Origin: Gordionus sp. m RMFG-2023
Lineage: Eukaryota; Nematomorpha; Gordioida; Chordodea; Parachordodidae
Length of the DNA: 64,000 nucleotides
Direction: 5' to 3'
NCBI RefSeq assembly: GCF_954871325.1
Contig: NC_088775.1
Coordinates: forward strand, 66,999,561-67,063,560
Shown here in pieces: positions 42,300 to 53,257 of the stretch. The notes below the pieces were generated by a model that searched no databases, had not been told where the DNA came from, and saw only the letters and a program-made list of their open reading frames with translations. The position numbers and the translations under genes were made by a program. How positions within the stretch are numbered: position 1 is the first letter of the stretch; each line of letters starts with the position of its first letter.

Positions 42300-45200
42300 C
42301 TTAGATGTATTTTTTTACGTTTCCGGTTCAGAAAATAAATTTTTTGTCGCGAAAGACATTTATAGGGGAAAGGCTAACATCTTAAACGTAATTTTGAATA
42401 TAATTATATCATTGAACTCAGAATTTAATTCTCTATCCAAAACCGCTTAGATGTTATTTTTACGTTTCCGGTTCACAAAATATATTTTTTTGTCGCGAAA
42501 ATAATTTATAGGGTAAAGGCTAACATCATAAATGTAATTTTGAATATATTTATATCATTGAACTCAGAATTTAATTCTCTATCCAAAACCGCTTAGATGT
42601 ATTTTTTTAAGTTTGGTTCATAAAATAAATTTTTTGTCGCGAAAGACATTTATAGGGGAAAGGCTAACATCTTAAACGTAATTTTGAATATAATTATATT
42701 GAACTCAGAATTTAATTTCCTATCCAAAACCGCTTAGATGTATTTTTTACGTTTCCGGTTCACAAAATAAATATTTTATCGCGAAAGACATTTATATGGG
42801 AAAGGCTAACATCGTAAACGTAATTTTGAATATAATTATATCATTGAACTCAGAATTTAATTCTCTATCCAAAACCGCTTAGATATATTTTTTTACGTTT
42901 GCGGTTCACAAAATAAATTTTTTGTCGCGAAAGACATTTTTAGAGGAAAGGTAATTATCTTAAACGTAATTTTGAATATAATTATATTGAACTCAGAATT
43001 TAATTTCCTATCCAACACCGCTTAGATGTATTTTTTTACGTTTCCGGTTCACAAAATAAATTTTTTGTCGCGAAAGACATTTATAGGGGAAAGGCTAACA
43101 TCTTAAACGTAATTTTGAATATAATTATATCATTGAACTCAGAATCTAATTCTCTACCCAAAACTGCTTAGATGTATTTTTTTACGTTTCCTGTTCACAA
43201 AATAAATATTTTGTCGCGAAAGACATTTATAGGGGAAAGGGAACATCTTAAACGTAATTTTGAATATAATTATATCATTGAACTCAGAATCTAATTCTCT
43301 ATCCAAAACTGCTTAGATGTATTTTTTTACGTTTCCGGTTCACAAAATAAATTTTTTGTCGCGAAAGACATTTATAGGGGAAAGGCTAACATCTTAAACG
43401 TAATTTTGAATATAATTATATCATTGAACTCAGAATCTAATTCTCTATCCAAAACTGCTTAGCTGTATTTTTTTACGTTTCCGGTTCACAAAATAAATTT
43501 TTTGTCGCGAAAGACATTTATAGGGGAAAGGCTAACATCTTAAACGTAATTTTGAATATAATTATATCATTGAACTCAGAATATAATTCTCTATCCAAAA
43601 CTGCTTAGATGTATTTTTTTACGTTTCCGGTTCATAAAATAAATTCTTTGTCGCGAAAGACATTTATAGGGGAAAGGTTAACATCTTAAACGTAATTTTG
43701 AATATAATTATATCATTGAACACAGAATTTAATTTCCTATACAAAACCGCTTAGATGTATTTTTTTACGTTTCCGGTTCACAAAATAAATTTTTTGTCGC
43801 GAAAGACATTTATAGGGGAAAGGTTAACATCTTAAACGTAATTTTGAATATAATTATATCATTGAACACAGAATTTAATTTCCTATCCAAAACCGCTTAG
43901 ATGTATTTTTTTACGTTTCCGGTTCATAAAATAAATATTTTGTCGCGAAAGACATTTATAGATAAAAGGCTAACATCTTAAACGTAATTTTGAATATATT
44001 TATATCATTGAACTCAGAATCTAATTCTCTATCCAAAACCGCTTAGATGTATATTTTTACGTTTCCGGTTCACAAAATAAATTTTTTGTCGCGAAAGACA
44101 TTTATAGGGGAAAGGTTAACATCTTAAACGTAATTTTGAATATAATTATATCATTGAACACAGAATTTAATTTCCTATCCAAAACCACTTAGATGTATTT
44201 TTTTACGTTTCCCGTTCACAAAATAAATTTTTTGTCGCGAAAGACATTTATAAAGGAAGGGCTAACATCTTAAACGTAATTTTGATTATAATTATATCAT
44301 TGAACTCAGAATTTAATTCTCTATCCAAAACTGCTTAGATGTATTATTTTACGTTTCCGGTTCACAAAATTAATATTTTATCGCGAAAGACATTTATATG
44401 GGAAAGGCTAACATCTTAAACGTAATTTTGAATATAATTATATCATTAAACTCAGAATTTAACCGCTTAGATGTATTTTTTTACGTTTCCGGTTCACAAA
44501 ATAGATTTTTGTCGCGAAAGACATTTATAGGGGAAAGGCTAACATCTTAAACGTAATTTTGAATATAATTATATCATTGAACTCAGAATTTAATTCTCTA
44601 TCCAAAACTGCTTAGATGTATTTTTTTACGTTTCCGGTTCACAAAATAAATATTTTATCGCGAAAGACATTTATATGGGAAAGGTTAACATCTTAAACGT
44701 AATTTTGAATATAATTATATTATTGAACTCAGAATTTAATTCTCTATCCAAAACCGCTTAGATGTATTTTTTACGTTTCCGGTTCACAAAATATATATTT
44801 TGTCGCGAAAGACATTTATAGGGGAAAGGCTAACATCTTAAACGTAATTTTGAATATAATTATATCATTGAACTCAGAATTTAATTCTCTATCCAAAACT
44901 GCTTAGATGTATTTTTTTACGTTTCCGGTTCACAAAATAAATATTTTATCGCGAAAGACATTTATATGGGAAAGGCTAACATCTTAAACGTAATTTTGAA
45001 TATAATTATATCATTAAACTCAGAATTTAACCGCTTAGATGTATTTTTTTACGTTTCCGGTTCACAAAATAGATTTTTATCGCGAAAGACATTTATAGGG
45101 GAAAGGCTAACATCTTAAACGTAATTTTGAATATAATTATATCATTGAACTCAGAATTTAATTCTATATCCAAAACTGCTTAGATGTACTTTTTTACGTT

Positions 45201-48200
45201 TCCGGTTCACAAAATAAATTTTTTGTCGCGAAAGACATTTATAGAGGATAGGCTAACATCTTAAACGTAATTTTGAATATAATTATATCATTGAACTCAG
45301 AATTTAATTCTCTATCCAAAACCGCTTAGATATATTTTTTTACGTTTCCGGTTCACAAAATAAATTTTTTGTCGCGAAAGACATTTATAGGGGAAAGGCT
45401 AACATCTTAAACGTAATTTTGAATATAATAATATCATTGAACTCAGAAATTAATTCTATATCCAAAACTGCTTAGATGTACTTTTTTACGTTTCCGGTTC
45501 ACAAAATAAATTTTTTGTCGCGAAAGACATTTATAGAGGATAGGCTAACATCTTAAACGTAATTTTGAATATAATTATATCATTGAACTCAGAATTTAAT
45601 TCTCTATCCAAAACCGCTTAGATATATTTTTTTACGTTTCCGGTTCACAAAATAAATTTTTTGTCGCGAAAGACATTTATAGGGGAAGGGCTAACATCTT
45701 AAACGTAATTTTGAATATAATTATATCATTGAACTCAGAATTTAATTTTCTATCCAAAACTGCTTAGATGTATTTTTTTACGTTTCCGGTTCACAAAATA
45801 AATATTTTATCGCGAAAGACATTTATATGGGAAAGGCTAACATCTTAAACGTAATTTTGAATATAATTATATCATTAAACTCAGAATTTAACCGCTTAGA
45901 TGTATTTTTTTACGTTTCCGGTTCACAAAATAGATTTTTGTCGCGAAAGACATTTATAGGGGAAATGCTAACATCTTAAACGTAATTTTGAATATAATAA
46001 TATCATTGAACTCAGAAATTAATTCTATATCCAAAACTTCTTAGATGTATTTTTTTACGTTTCCGGTTCACAAAATAAATTTTGTGTCGCGAAAGACATT
46101 TATAGAGGAAAGGCTAACATCTTAAACGTAATTTTGAATATAATTATATCATTGAACACAGAATTTAATTTCCTATCCAAAACCGCTTAGATGTATATTT
46201 TTACGTTTCCGGTTCTCAAAATATATATTTTGTCGCGTAAGACATTTATAGAGGAAAGGCTAATATCTTAAACGTAATTTTGAATATAATTATATCATTG
46301 AACTCAGAATCTAATTTCCTATCCAAAACTGCTTAGATGTATTTTTTTACGTTTCCGGTTCACAAAATAAATTTTGTGTCGCGAAAGACATTTATAGGGG
46401 AAAGGCTAACATCTTAAACGTAATTTTGAATATAATTATATCATTGAACACAGAATTTAATTTTCTATCCAAAACCGCTTAGATGTATATTTTTACGTTT
46501 CCGGTTCACAAAATAAATATTTTATCGCGAAAGACATTTATATGAGGAAAGGCTATACATCTTAAACGTAATTTTGAATATAATTATATCATTAAACTCA
46601 GAATTTAATTTCCTATCCAAAACTGCTTAGATGTATTTTTTTACGTTTCCGGTTCACAAAATAGATTTTTGTCGCGAAAGACATTTATAGGGTAAGGGCT
46701 AACATCTTAAACGTAATTTTGAATATAATTATATCATTGAACTCAGAAATTAATTCTATATCCAAAACTGCTTAGATGTATTTTTTTAAGTTTCCGGTTC
46801 ACAAAATAAATATTTTATCGCGAAAGACATTTATATGGGAAAGGCTAACATCTTAAACGTAATTTTGAATATAATTATATCATTAAACTCAGAATTTAAC
46901 CGCTTGGATGTATTTTTTACGTTTCCGGTTCACAAAATAGATTTTTGTCGCGAAAGACATTTATAGGGGAAATGCTAACATCTTAAACGTAATTTTGAAT
47001 ATAATAATATCATTGAACTCAGAAATTAATTCTATATCCAAAACTGCTTAGATGTATTTTTTTACGTTTCCGGTTCACAAAATAAATTTTTTGTCGCGAA
47101 AGACATTTATAGAGGAAAGGCTAACATCTTAAACGTAATTTTGAATATAATTATATCATTGAACTCAGAATTTAATTCTCTATCCAAAACCGCTTAGATG
47201 TATTTTTTTACGTTTCCGGTTCACAAAATATATATTTTGTCGCGTAAGACTTTTATAGAGGAAAGGCTAACATCTTAAACGTAATTTTGAATATAATTAT
47301 ATCATTGAACTCAGAATTTAATTCTCTATCCAAAACTGCTTAGATGTATTTTTTTACGTTTCCGGTTCACAAAATAAATTTTGTGTCGCGAAAGACATTT
47401 ATAGGGGAAAGGCTAACATCTTAAACGTAATTTTAAATATAATTATATCATTGAACACAGAATTTAATTTCCTATCCAAAACCGCTTAGATGTATATTTT
47501 TACGTTTCCGGTTCTCAAAATAAATTTTTTGTCGCGAAAGACATTTATAGAGGAAAGGCTATAATCTTAAACGTAATTTTGAATATAATTATATCATTGA
47601 ACTCAGAATTTAATTTCCTATCCAAAACTGCTTAGATGTATTTTTTTACGTTTCCGGTTCACAAAATAAATTTTTTGTCGCGTAAGACATTTATAGATAA
47701 AAGGCTAACATCTTAAACGTAATTTTGAATATAATTATATCATTGAACTCAGAATCTAATTCTCTATCCAAAACTGCTTAGATGTATTTTTTTACGTTTC
47801 CGGTTCACAAAATAAATTTTTTGTCGCGAAAGACATTTATAGGGGAAAGGCTAACATCTTAAACGTAATTTTGAATATAATTATATCATTAAACTCAGAA
47901 TTTAACCGCTTAGATGTATTTTTTTACGTTTCCGGTTCACAAAATAGATTTTTGTCGCGAAAGACATTTATAGGGGAAAGGCTAACATACTAAACGTAAT
48001 TTTGAATATAATTATATCATTGAACACAGAATTTAATTTCCTATCCAAAACCACTTAGTTGTATTTTTTTACGTTTCCGTTTCACAAAATAAATATTTTT
48101 TAGCGAAAGACATTTATAGGGGTTAGGCTAACATCTTAAACGTAATTTTGAATATAATTATATTGAACTCAGAATTTAATTTCCTATCCAACACCGCTTA

Positions 48201-49038
48201 GATGTATTTTTTTACGTTTCCGGTTCACAAAATAAATTTTTTGTCGGGAAAGACATTTATAGGGGAAAGGCTAACATCTTAAACGTAATTTTGATTATAA
48301 TTATATCATTGAACTCAGAATTTATTTCTCTATCCAAAACTGCTTAGATGTATTTTTTTAGGTTCACAAAATAAATATTTTATCGCGAAAGACATTTATA
48401 TGGGAAAGGCTAACATCTTAAACGTAATTTTGAATATAATTATATCATTAAACTCAGAATTTCACTGCTTAGATGTATTTTTTTAGGTTTCCGGTTCACA
48501 AAAAATATTTTTTGTCGCGAAAGACATTTATAGAGGAAAGGCTAACATCTTAAACGTAATTTTGAATATAATTATATCATTGATCTCAGAATTTAATTCT
48601 CTATCCAAAACCGCTTAGATGTATTTTTTTACGTTTCCGGTTCACAAAATATATATTTTGTCGCGAAAGACATTTATAGAGGAAAGGCTAACATCTTAAA
48701 CGTAATTTTGAATATAATTATATCATTGAACTCAGAATTTAATTCTCTATCCAAAACCGCTTAGATGTATTTTTTTACGTTTCCGGTTCACAAAATAAAT
48801 ATTTTGTCGCGAAAGACATTTATAGATAAAAGGCTAACATCTTAAACGTAATTTTGAATATAATTATATCATTGAACTCAGAATTTAATTCTCTATCCAA
48901 AACCGCTTAGATGTATTTTTTTACGTTTCCGGTTCACAAAATATATATTTTGTCGCGAAAGACATTTATAGGGAAAAGGCTAACATCTTAAACGTAATTT
49001 TGAATATAATTATATCATTAAACTCAGAATTTAACCGC
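42300..49038 (+). repeat. Right edge of the array: divergent subfamily B monomers
   Basis: Monomers keep the B layout but show many more private changes than the core. Examples are GATGTTATTTTTACG near 42452, AAGTTTGGTTCATAAAAT near 42610, TTTTTTAGCGAAAG near 48095 and TTTTTTTAGGTTCAC near 48355. No long block identity is evident except short runs related to the core. The array stops at about 49038 within a monomer, after CAGAATTTAACCGCT, where the sequence turns into unrelated CGTGGATTGGGACATG. Divergent monomers at the edge of a homogenised core are the usual pattern for satellite arrays. Confidence 0.9.
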
Positions 49039-49330
49039 TCGTGGATTGGGACATGAAGAATGTTTAGAAGAGATTTGTTACATAATAATTTTCTTGATGA
49101 AGTGCTATATAAAAACCATGAAATATACAAGACAAACTATAAAGGAAATTCTTGAACATCAAAAGTTTAAAATAATACAAAAAACGTTTCTGATATACAA
49201 AATAAAATTTAATTTAGAATAAAATATTTTGATTTAGATTGTTTTTGAAGTTAAAATAAAAAAAACTCAATTTAGAATGACCAGTAAATTGAAATATAAA
49301 AACTTGTACAATTATTTTTTTAAAAAGATT
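49039..49330. other. Right satellite flank, no gene seen
   Basis: Unique AT-rich sequence begins abruptly at CGTGGATTGGGACATGAAG. A short open stretch follows but shows no recognisable family. The last part leads into the LINE tail below, so some of this may be decayed LINE sequence. Confidence 0.5.
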
Positions 49331-49336
49331 AGCAGA

Positions 49337-49474
49337 GCCTTAAAAACTAAATCAAGGGACCAGAAAGAAGGCGTCTACCTACGTCAACGCATAGGAATTC
49401 AGATTATAAGGTCTAATTTCACATGTTTCATCTTAAGTTTTGACTTTAAGAATTCAAAATTGTTTTTTTTTTAA
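49337..49474 (+). pseudogene. LINE retrotransposon 3'-end fragment (last codons of the RT protein)
   Basis: A short open stretch encodes a peptide with the core YLRQRIGIQIIRSNF, preceded by ISRALKTKSRDQKEG. It aligns with the end of the longer LINE fragment at 56304-57008, which has YLRQQISLEICRSNF at the same place, preceded by a GKKMRQISGDPSERF stretch. From memory, the pattern LRQRxGxxIxRxN ends a class of reverse transcriptase proteins common in marine invertebrates. Only the last 40 or so codons are present, so this is an extremely 5'-truncated or decayed copy. A T-rich tail follows. It is a relic, not a working gene. Confidence 0.6.
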
Positions 49475-49886
49475 AAACTATTTACATATATTAAACATAA
49501 TATACTGTATTTAAAAAAAATATATATAATTACAATAAAATATAAGTAATTTTTGCTGCACAAAACGGAATTTTAAAAAAAATATATAATTTAACAATTA
49601 TAATTAATACAAATGGCTATATGAAAAAAAAAATTCTAAATTAATCGGGCTCCTCGGGGAATGAACCCAAATTTTTTAATACGTCACAAAAACTTGACTT
49701 ATTAACAATTATTTAATTCAAATTTAATTAGCTTTAAAATAATAAATAAAAATAATCGACAGATTTGCAATAATATCCATGTAATAAACAAATATTTGAG
49801 ATAACAAAGTTTTATGAAAATAGTATAAATGGGAATTTCCTTGAGATAATATGAAATAAAACTTTAAATTCAAATCCAGGATAAGT
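49475..49886. other. AT-rich spacer, no gene seen
   Basis: Mostly A/T runs. A short GC-richer island near 49647-49672 (GGGCTCCTCGGGGAATGAAC) stands out but shows neither a full tRNA fold nor a coding frame that I can support. Confidence 0.4.
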
Positions 49887-50071
49887 TGTTATCTAGTTCT
49901 CTAAGACAACCTTTATTAATGCATCTATCTAAAATTAGGAATTTAATATTAAAATGTAGCTAACTAATTTGGAAATATATAAAACACAAGACAGCAGCTG
50001 AGACTAATCAAATAAAAGAATGGATGATCTCTCCATCTAAATAATTTATCTGGCCGAAGTAAGCTGTGACA
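49887..50071 (-). repeat. Long terminal repeat (LTR) of a Ty3/gypsy-like element, fossil
   Basis: On the minus strand this roughly 185-bp segment begins TGTCACAGCTTACTTCGGCC and ends GAACTAGATAACA, giving TG...CA termini. It carries an AATAAA signal near its end. It lies directly downstream of the integrase-like remnant on the same strand, which is where a 3' LTR belongs. The second LTR is not in the window, so age cannot be judged by comparing LTRs. Confidence 0.6.
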
Positions 50072-50880
50072 CCTCTAGCTGTAGGCCTCTTCGATCGTGG
50101 TGATTTTTACCTCATTATTGTTACAAGTTCTCGATATAATGAAGACTTATCCCGTGGGCCCTTATTTCAGTCTTTTCCGTTTCACCGTTTTCACCCTCTA
50201 GAGGTGGTTCTTCTACATTTCCAATTTCTCAACTATTTCCCACTCCATATTTTCTTCCTCACGCCCTGACTTCTCTATTTCTTGTGCTATATCCCGTTTT
50301 TCAATTGATCAGCATGCTTACATATCGTTCTATCTTTACTTTCTACCAAATAGAAATATCCACCAGTTCTGGATTTCATAATTCCTTCTCTCCACCCCGA
50401 ATTGATTTCATTATGTACCTGTGAAACCTCGAATTCCCTCATATGAATTGGTTCATCATGAGATGCCTTTTGTTGCATATTAGATTGCCATCTCATCCTA
50501 ACATTTGCACCCCAACAATAGTTTTACCGGCGAACGTCCCGTTGATTGATGCTCGCCTATTCTGTGTTGTCAAAACTTCTCCTAGCTTATTAATATCATT
50601 TCTAGTGACAAAATATCGATTCTCATAAGTTTCGTATTGTTCTTCCAGCTAATCCATTCGTTTGGAATGGTGAGGTGTTGAAAATATTAATTCAATATTT
50701 TTCTCTAAACAGAATCTTTGAAATTCTCCAGAAATAAACTGATCGCCATTATCTGACACAATTTGTCTTGGCGTTCCAAAACGCGCTAACCATTTCCTTA
50801 GCGCCCTGATTATAGTGTAGGCGTGGTCTCTTACATTAAAACTCGACCTAAATCCATTTAGAAGTTTTACACGTTACTGT
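50072..50880 (-). mobile_element. Ty3/gypsy-like LTR retrotransposon fossil: integrase region
   Basis: Minus-strand sequence shows two parts of a retroelement integrase in the expected order. About 50650-50840 resembles the catalytic core around the second acidic residue, with the typical IVSDNG motif and a following HHSKR-like stretch. About 50287-50496 resembles the C-terminal DNA-binding part, ending in a KHADQLK motif like the HVDQL of gypsy integrases. The 3' LTR follows. The element is broken and incomplete: several breaks are evident, and gag, protease, reverse transcriptase and the other LTR are absent from the window. It is moderately old, judging by the decay and the still recognisable motifs. 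Family assignment rests on motif recall, not on a search. Confidence 0.75.
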
Positions 50881-51205
50881 AATTTTCATCATTAAAATAG
50901 AGGGATTGTGTATATATTTAGAGATAGCCCATATATGTTAGGTATTTGGTAAAGACTCAATGCCAGGGTTAGTCAATTTATGATATTAATCAAGCTCTAT
51001 TAATAGAAAATAATGTTAAGGAAATTTTGACAAATAAAAAAATAAAACTTTTGCACCTTAGAGATATTTTTAAAAAACCTAGCTCTGAGACTTTTCAGCC
51101 ATGATTTTTTTATAACTCATATCGTTTAGCAATTTATCTTTAACTTATTATTATTATTTTATAAATAAACGATAATTTAAAATTTCTTAAGTTTAGGTGA
51201 CAATT
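50881..51205. other. AT-rich spacer, no gene seen
   Basis: No motif, frame or repeat could be supported between the retroelement fossil and the hAT target duplication. Confidence 0.4.
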
Positions 51206-51213
51206 GTTTATAT
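51206..51213 (+). repeat. 8-bp target-site duplication, left copy
   Basis: GTTTATAT directly precedes the hAT terminal repeat and is repeated exactly at 52296-52303 after its right end. Eight bases is the duplication length typical of hAT elements. Confidence 0.95.
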
Positions 51214-51576
51214 CAGGGCCGTAGCGACGGGGGTGCCCCGGGGGGGGGGGCCAAAAAAATTTTTGGCCCCCAAACCTGGCCCCCAGAAAAAAATTTTGGC
51301 CCCAAAAAATTTTTCTGCCCCCCCCCCCCCAATTTGAAATTTTTTTTTAGAATTGATTATTTTTATATTTTTAATATAAATTTTGAATATTTATTCAAAA
51401 ATATTCAAAAAACATGTCTTTTTTTTCTATCCTGTTTTATTTTTACCCAATATTAAATTATCATTCATTCATTTTTTTTTATTTTTTTTTGTTGTGTATA
51501 ACATTCTCTATAGGTATCACATTTATATTATAATATATAACCAGTTATTTTATTTTACAGCGTTTATTTTAAAATT

Positions 51577-51693
51577 ATGAAGAAACAATCAGTTATTAAC
51601 TCTTATTTTAAGTTAAAGTTAAACAAATTTCAAGCAACATCACCTCTACAAACTACTAGTAATACTACATCAGAAATTTCAGAAACTGATTAG
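51577..51693 (+). pseudogene. hAT transposase N-terminal remnant
   Basis: An ATG opens 38 codons beginning MKKQSVINSYFKLKLNKFQ and rich in S, T and Q after that, ending at a TAG. The start resembles the MKRQxTIxxYF opening of Zaphod/ZMYM-like hAT proteins. A splice-acceptor-like TATTTTACAG precedes it at 51551-51560, so the ATG may lie in the second exon. The frame stops where a zinc finger (TTF type) would normally follow. Confidence 0.7.
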
Positions 51694-51740
51694 ACCGATT
51701 TACAGAAGATGATTTTAATCTTTTAATATTGCCCCCCCCC

Positions 51741-51872
51741 CTTGACCCTGATTATTTTTTATCAGATAAAATGGCCCCATTGGAAACACTACATCATGAA
51801 ATGAAGATAGCAAAAGAATTGCTAGCTTTAGAAGCTAAAGAAAATATAATTTTGAAAATATCTTACATATAA
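51741..51872 (+). pseudogene. hAT transposase internal remnant
   Basis: An open stretch of 43 codons starts LDPDYFLSDKMAPLETLHHE and continues with an alpha-helical run (KIAKELLALEAKE) to a TAA. It sits between the N-terminal and C-terminal remnants of the same element. A poly-C run lies just before it. The helical character fits the region ahead of the C-terminal dimerisation domain, but family identity rests mainly on position. Confidence 0.5.
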
Positions 51873-51926
51873 TGTATAAAAAAAAATATAATCATGCATT
51901 TAAATAATTATATAAAGCAGCAGTAA

Positions 51927-52106
51927 ATGGCTTCTTGTGAGGCCTCGTTCTCTACATTAAAGAGAGTTTTATCGAGCAATAGAGAGTCTATGAAGGATAA
52001 ACGTAAACAAAATTTAGTATTAATGGCGTATGAAAAAAGAAAGAATTTATCTTTTAGTTCATTTATATTAAAATTTAAAAATAAAAATCGTCGTATTCTA
52101 TTATAG
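51927..52106 (+). pseudogene. hAT transposase C-terminal dimerisation domain remnant
   Basis: Fifty-nine codons beginning MASCEASFSTLKRVLSSNRE carry the hAT dimerisation signature (S-A-S-C-E-R-S-F-S-x-L-K in the family), then a run similar to RxxNLxLMAYE and a basic tail. A TAA lies immediately upstream in frame and there is no direct link to the other remnants, so this is a leftover of the deleted transposase. The Arg after CE in the family motif is Ala here. Confidence 0.85.
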
Positions 52107-52180
52107 TAATATTCTGTTTTGTATATGCATATTATAGTATTATTTTGTTTTGTATATTCATATTATAGTATTATTTTGTT
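52100..52180 (+). repeat. 31-bp tandem repeat near the hAT right end
   Basis: Two full units of 31 bp start ATTATAGTAATATTCTG (52100) and ATTATAGTATTATTTTG (52131). A third partial unit starts at 52162. It spans the transposase stop codon and the following 3' region, and is probably a slippage product. Confidence 0.9.
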
Positions 52181-52303
52181 ATTAAATTTTTAATAAAAAT
52201 AGGAAAAAATTTCTTGTTTAATTTTAAAAAAATAGTGCCCCCCCCCCAAGTAAGCACTTGGCCCCCCTAAGTAAAAATTCCTGGCTACGGCCCTGGTTTA
52301 TAT

Positions 52304-52926
52304 ATACAATTTTAAAAACATTTCTTTTTTGTAATTATGATATACTCGTGAATTTATTTTAATTTGATAAAATTATTATATTGTAAAGGACAATATGGTA
52401 TGAAATATGAATTAAGCATTATATAAAACATATCTAAAAGAAATAATAAATATATATTTATAGTAGTAATGATCACATTATATAAAATATTGAGCTTGAA
52501 TACAACAAAAAATATTTAAAAAAATTGAATTTTGGAAAAAGTTACAAAATGATGTTAAAATTCAACAAGTTTTTTTTATATAATTATAACAGGAAATCAT
52601 TCAATTGTGGCAGTAAACTTGGAAATCTTGTGATATAATGCCAAAAATATTGACCATAATAATACAAGTATAGGGATTAACGAGCATACAGAGAGCTTTA
52701 ATTATTTAATGAAAATATAGAATTTATACTTATATATAGCAAAGATATCAGGTAATTTCTTTTTATAACTAAAATAAATATTTCGTTTGCGTATTACTTC
52801 AAAAGAAAAAGAATATACACATGCCAAATAAATAATTAAACTTATCTTAATGTAAAGGTATTTCATTTAATTAATATTATTTTTAAACTTACATAACATG
52901 CCATAAGTATCATGCTAAAATGGTTA
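52304..52926. other. AT-rich spacer, no gene seen
   Basis: After the right target duplication no frame, motif or repeat could be supported. Confidence 0.4.
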
Positions 52927-53169
52927 TCATGCCTTAAGCGTAATAAATAATAACATAGCCAAGATCAGGACAAAGAAAGAGATGATAAAAAGTTTGAAAA
53001 TATGCTGAGATAATTGGCGTGGTGAATGCAATTCGTTAACATTGGGCATGAGAAAGGAGGCGAAATATTGTAAGTTCATTTTTATAAAAGTGAATGGCGA
53101 AGGAGAGCTGTCATGCTTTGATTTGGGGAGCTTTATAATAATTATTATATGTAATGATTTATGAATCAT
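52927..53169 (-). CDS. Possible small membrane (tail-anchored) protein, unrecognised
   Basis: An 80-codon open frame on the minus strand. Internal ATGs give shorter alternatives (about 50 residues from MNLQYFASF, about 40 from MPNVNELHS). The last 25 residues are strongly hydrophobic (KLFIISFFVLILAMLLFITL), ending in KA and a stop, like a C-terminal membrane anchor facing the cytosol. The central part (MPNVNELHSPRQLSQ) has a more protein-like composition than the surrounding AT-rich DNA. I do not recognise a family, and no clear splice sites or poly(A) signal fix its limits. It may be chance or the last exon of a host gene. Confidence 0.25.
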   Translation of the reverse strand: MIHKSLHIIIIIKLPKSKHDSSPSPFTFIKMNLQYFASFLMPNVNELHSPRQLSQHIFKLFIISFFVLILAMLLFITLKA

Positions 53170-53257
53170 GAAAATATATAGTACATTATTTAAATAATAA
53201 ACTCAACATTGATAAAATATCTATATTAATAATTTAATTCAGCTGTTGCATTATATA

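Larger units (their letters stand above)
9331..42300 (+). repeat. Satellite array, subfamily B core with higher-order repeats
   Basis: About 33 kb of head-to-tail B monomers (mostly 145-146 bp, with a recurrent 132-bp type that goes from CAGAATTTAA directly to CCGCTTAGATG, and a type with ATATTGAACTC in place of ATATCATTGAACTC). Each unit keeps AAACGTAA, TTACGTTTCCGG and TCGCGA. The order of monomer variants is repeated in long near-identical blocks listed separately. The high identity between blocks, contrasted with larger differences between adjacent monomers, is the classic signature of a recently homogenised higher-order array. No inserted transposon was seen in this span. Confidence 0.95.
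51214..52295 (+). mobile_element. Internally deleted hAT transposon (Zaphod/ZMYM-like type), 1082 bp
   Basis: The termini are inverted repeats: CAGGGCCGTAGC at the left and its complement GCTACGGCCCTG at the right. They are flanked by a perfect 8-bp duplication, GTTTATAT. Long G and C runs sit just inside both ends, as in related animal hAT elements. Between them lie the start and end of a transposase, but most of the central coding region, including the RNase-H-like catalytic core, is gone. The copy is therefore non-autonomous and would need transposase from elsewhere. The exact duplications and the mostly intact ends suggest a fairly recent insertion. hAT membership is secure; the Zaphod-like subgroup is from recall. 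Confidence 0.92.

Noticed and set aside
173-49038. CRISPR-like regular repeats
   Set aside because: There are no unique spacers; whole 145-bp units repeat and the setting is eukaryotic.
173-49038. CENP-B box in the satellite
   Set aside because: The TTTCGCGACAAA and CGAACCGGAAACGT stretches recall it, but the full pattern TTCGNNNNANNCGGG is not present.
50066-50628. Plus-strand open frames over the retroelement region
   Set aside because: They are antisense to the integrase-like sequence on the minus strand and have no similarity of their own.
51383-51580. Hydrophobic open frame inside the hAT element
   Set aside because: It is a T-rich non-coding part ahead of the transposase start, with low-complexity F, I, Y and L residues only.
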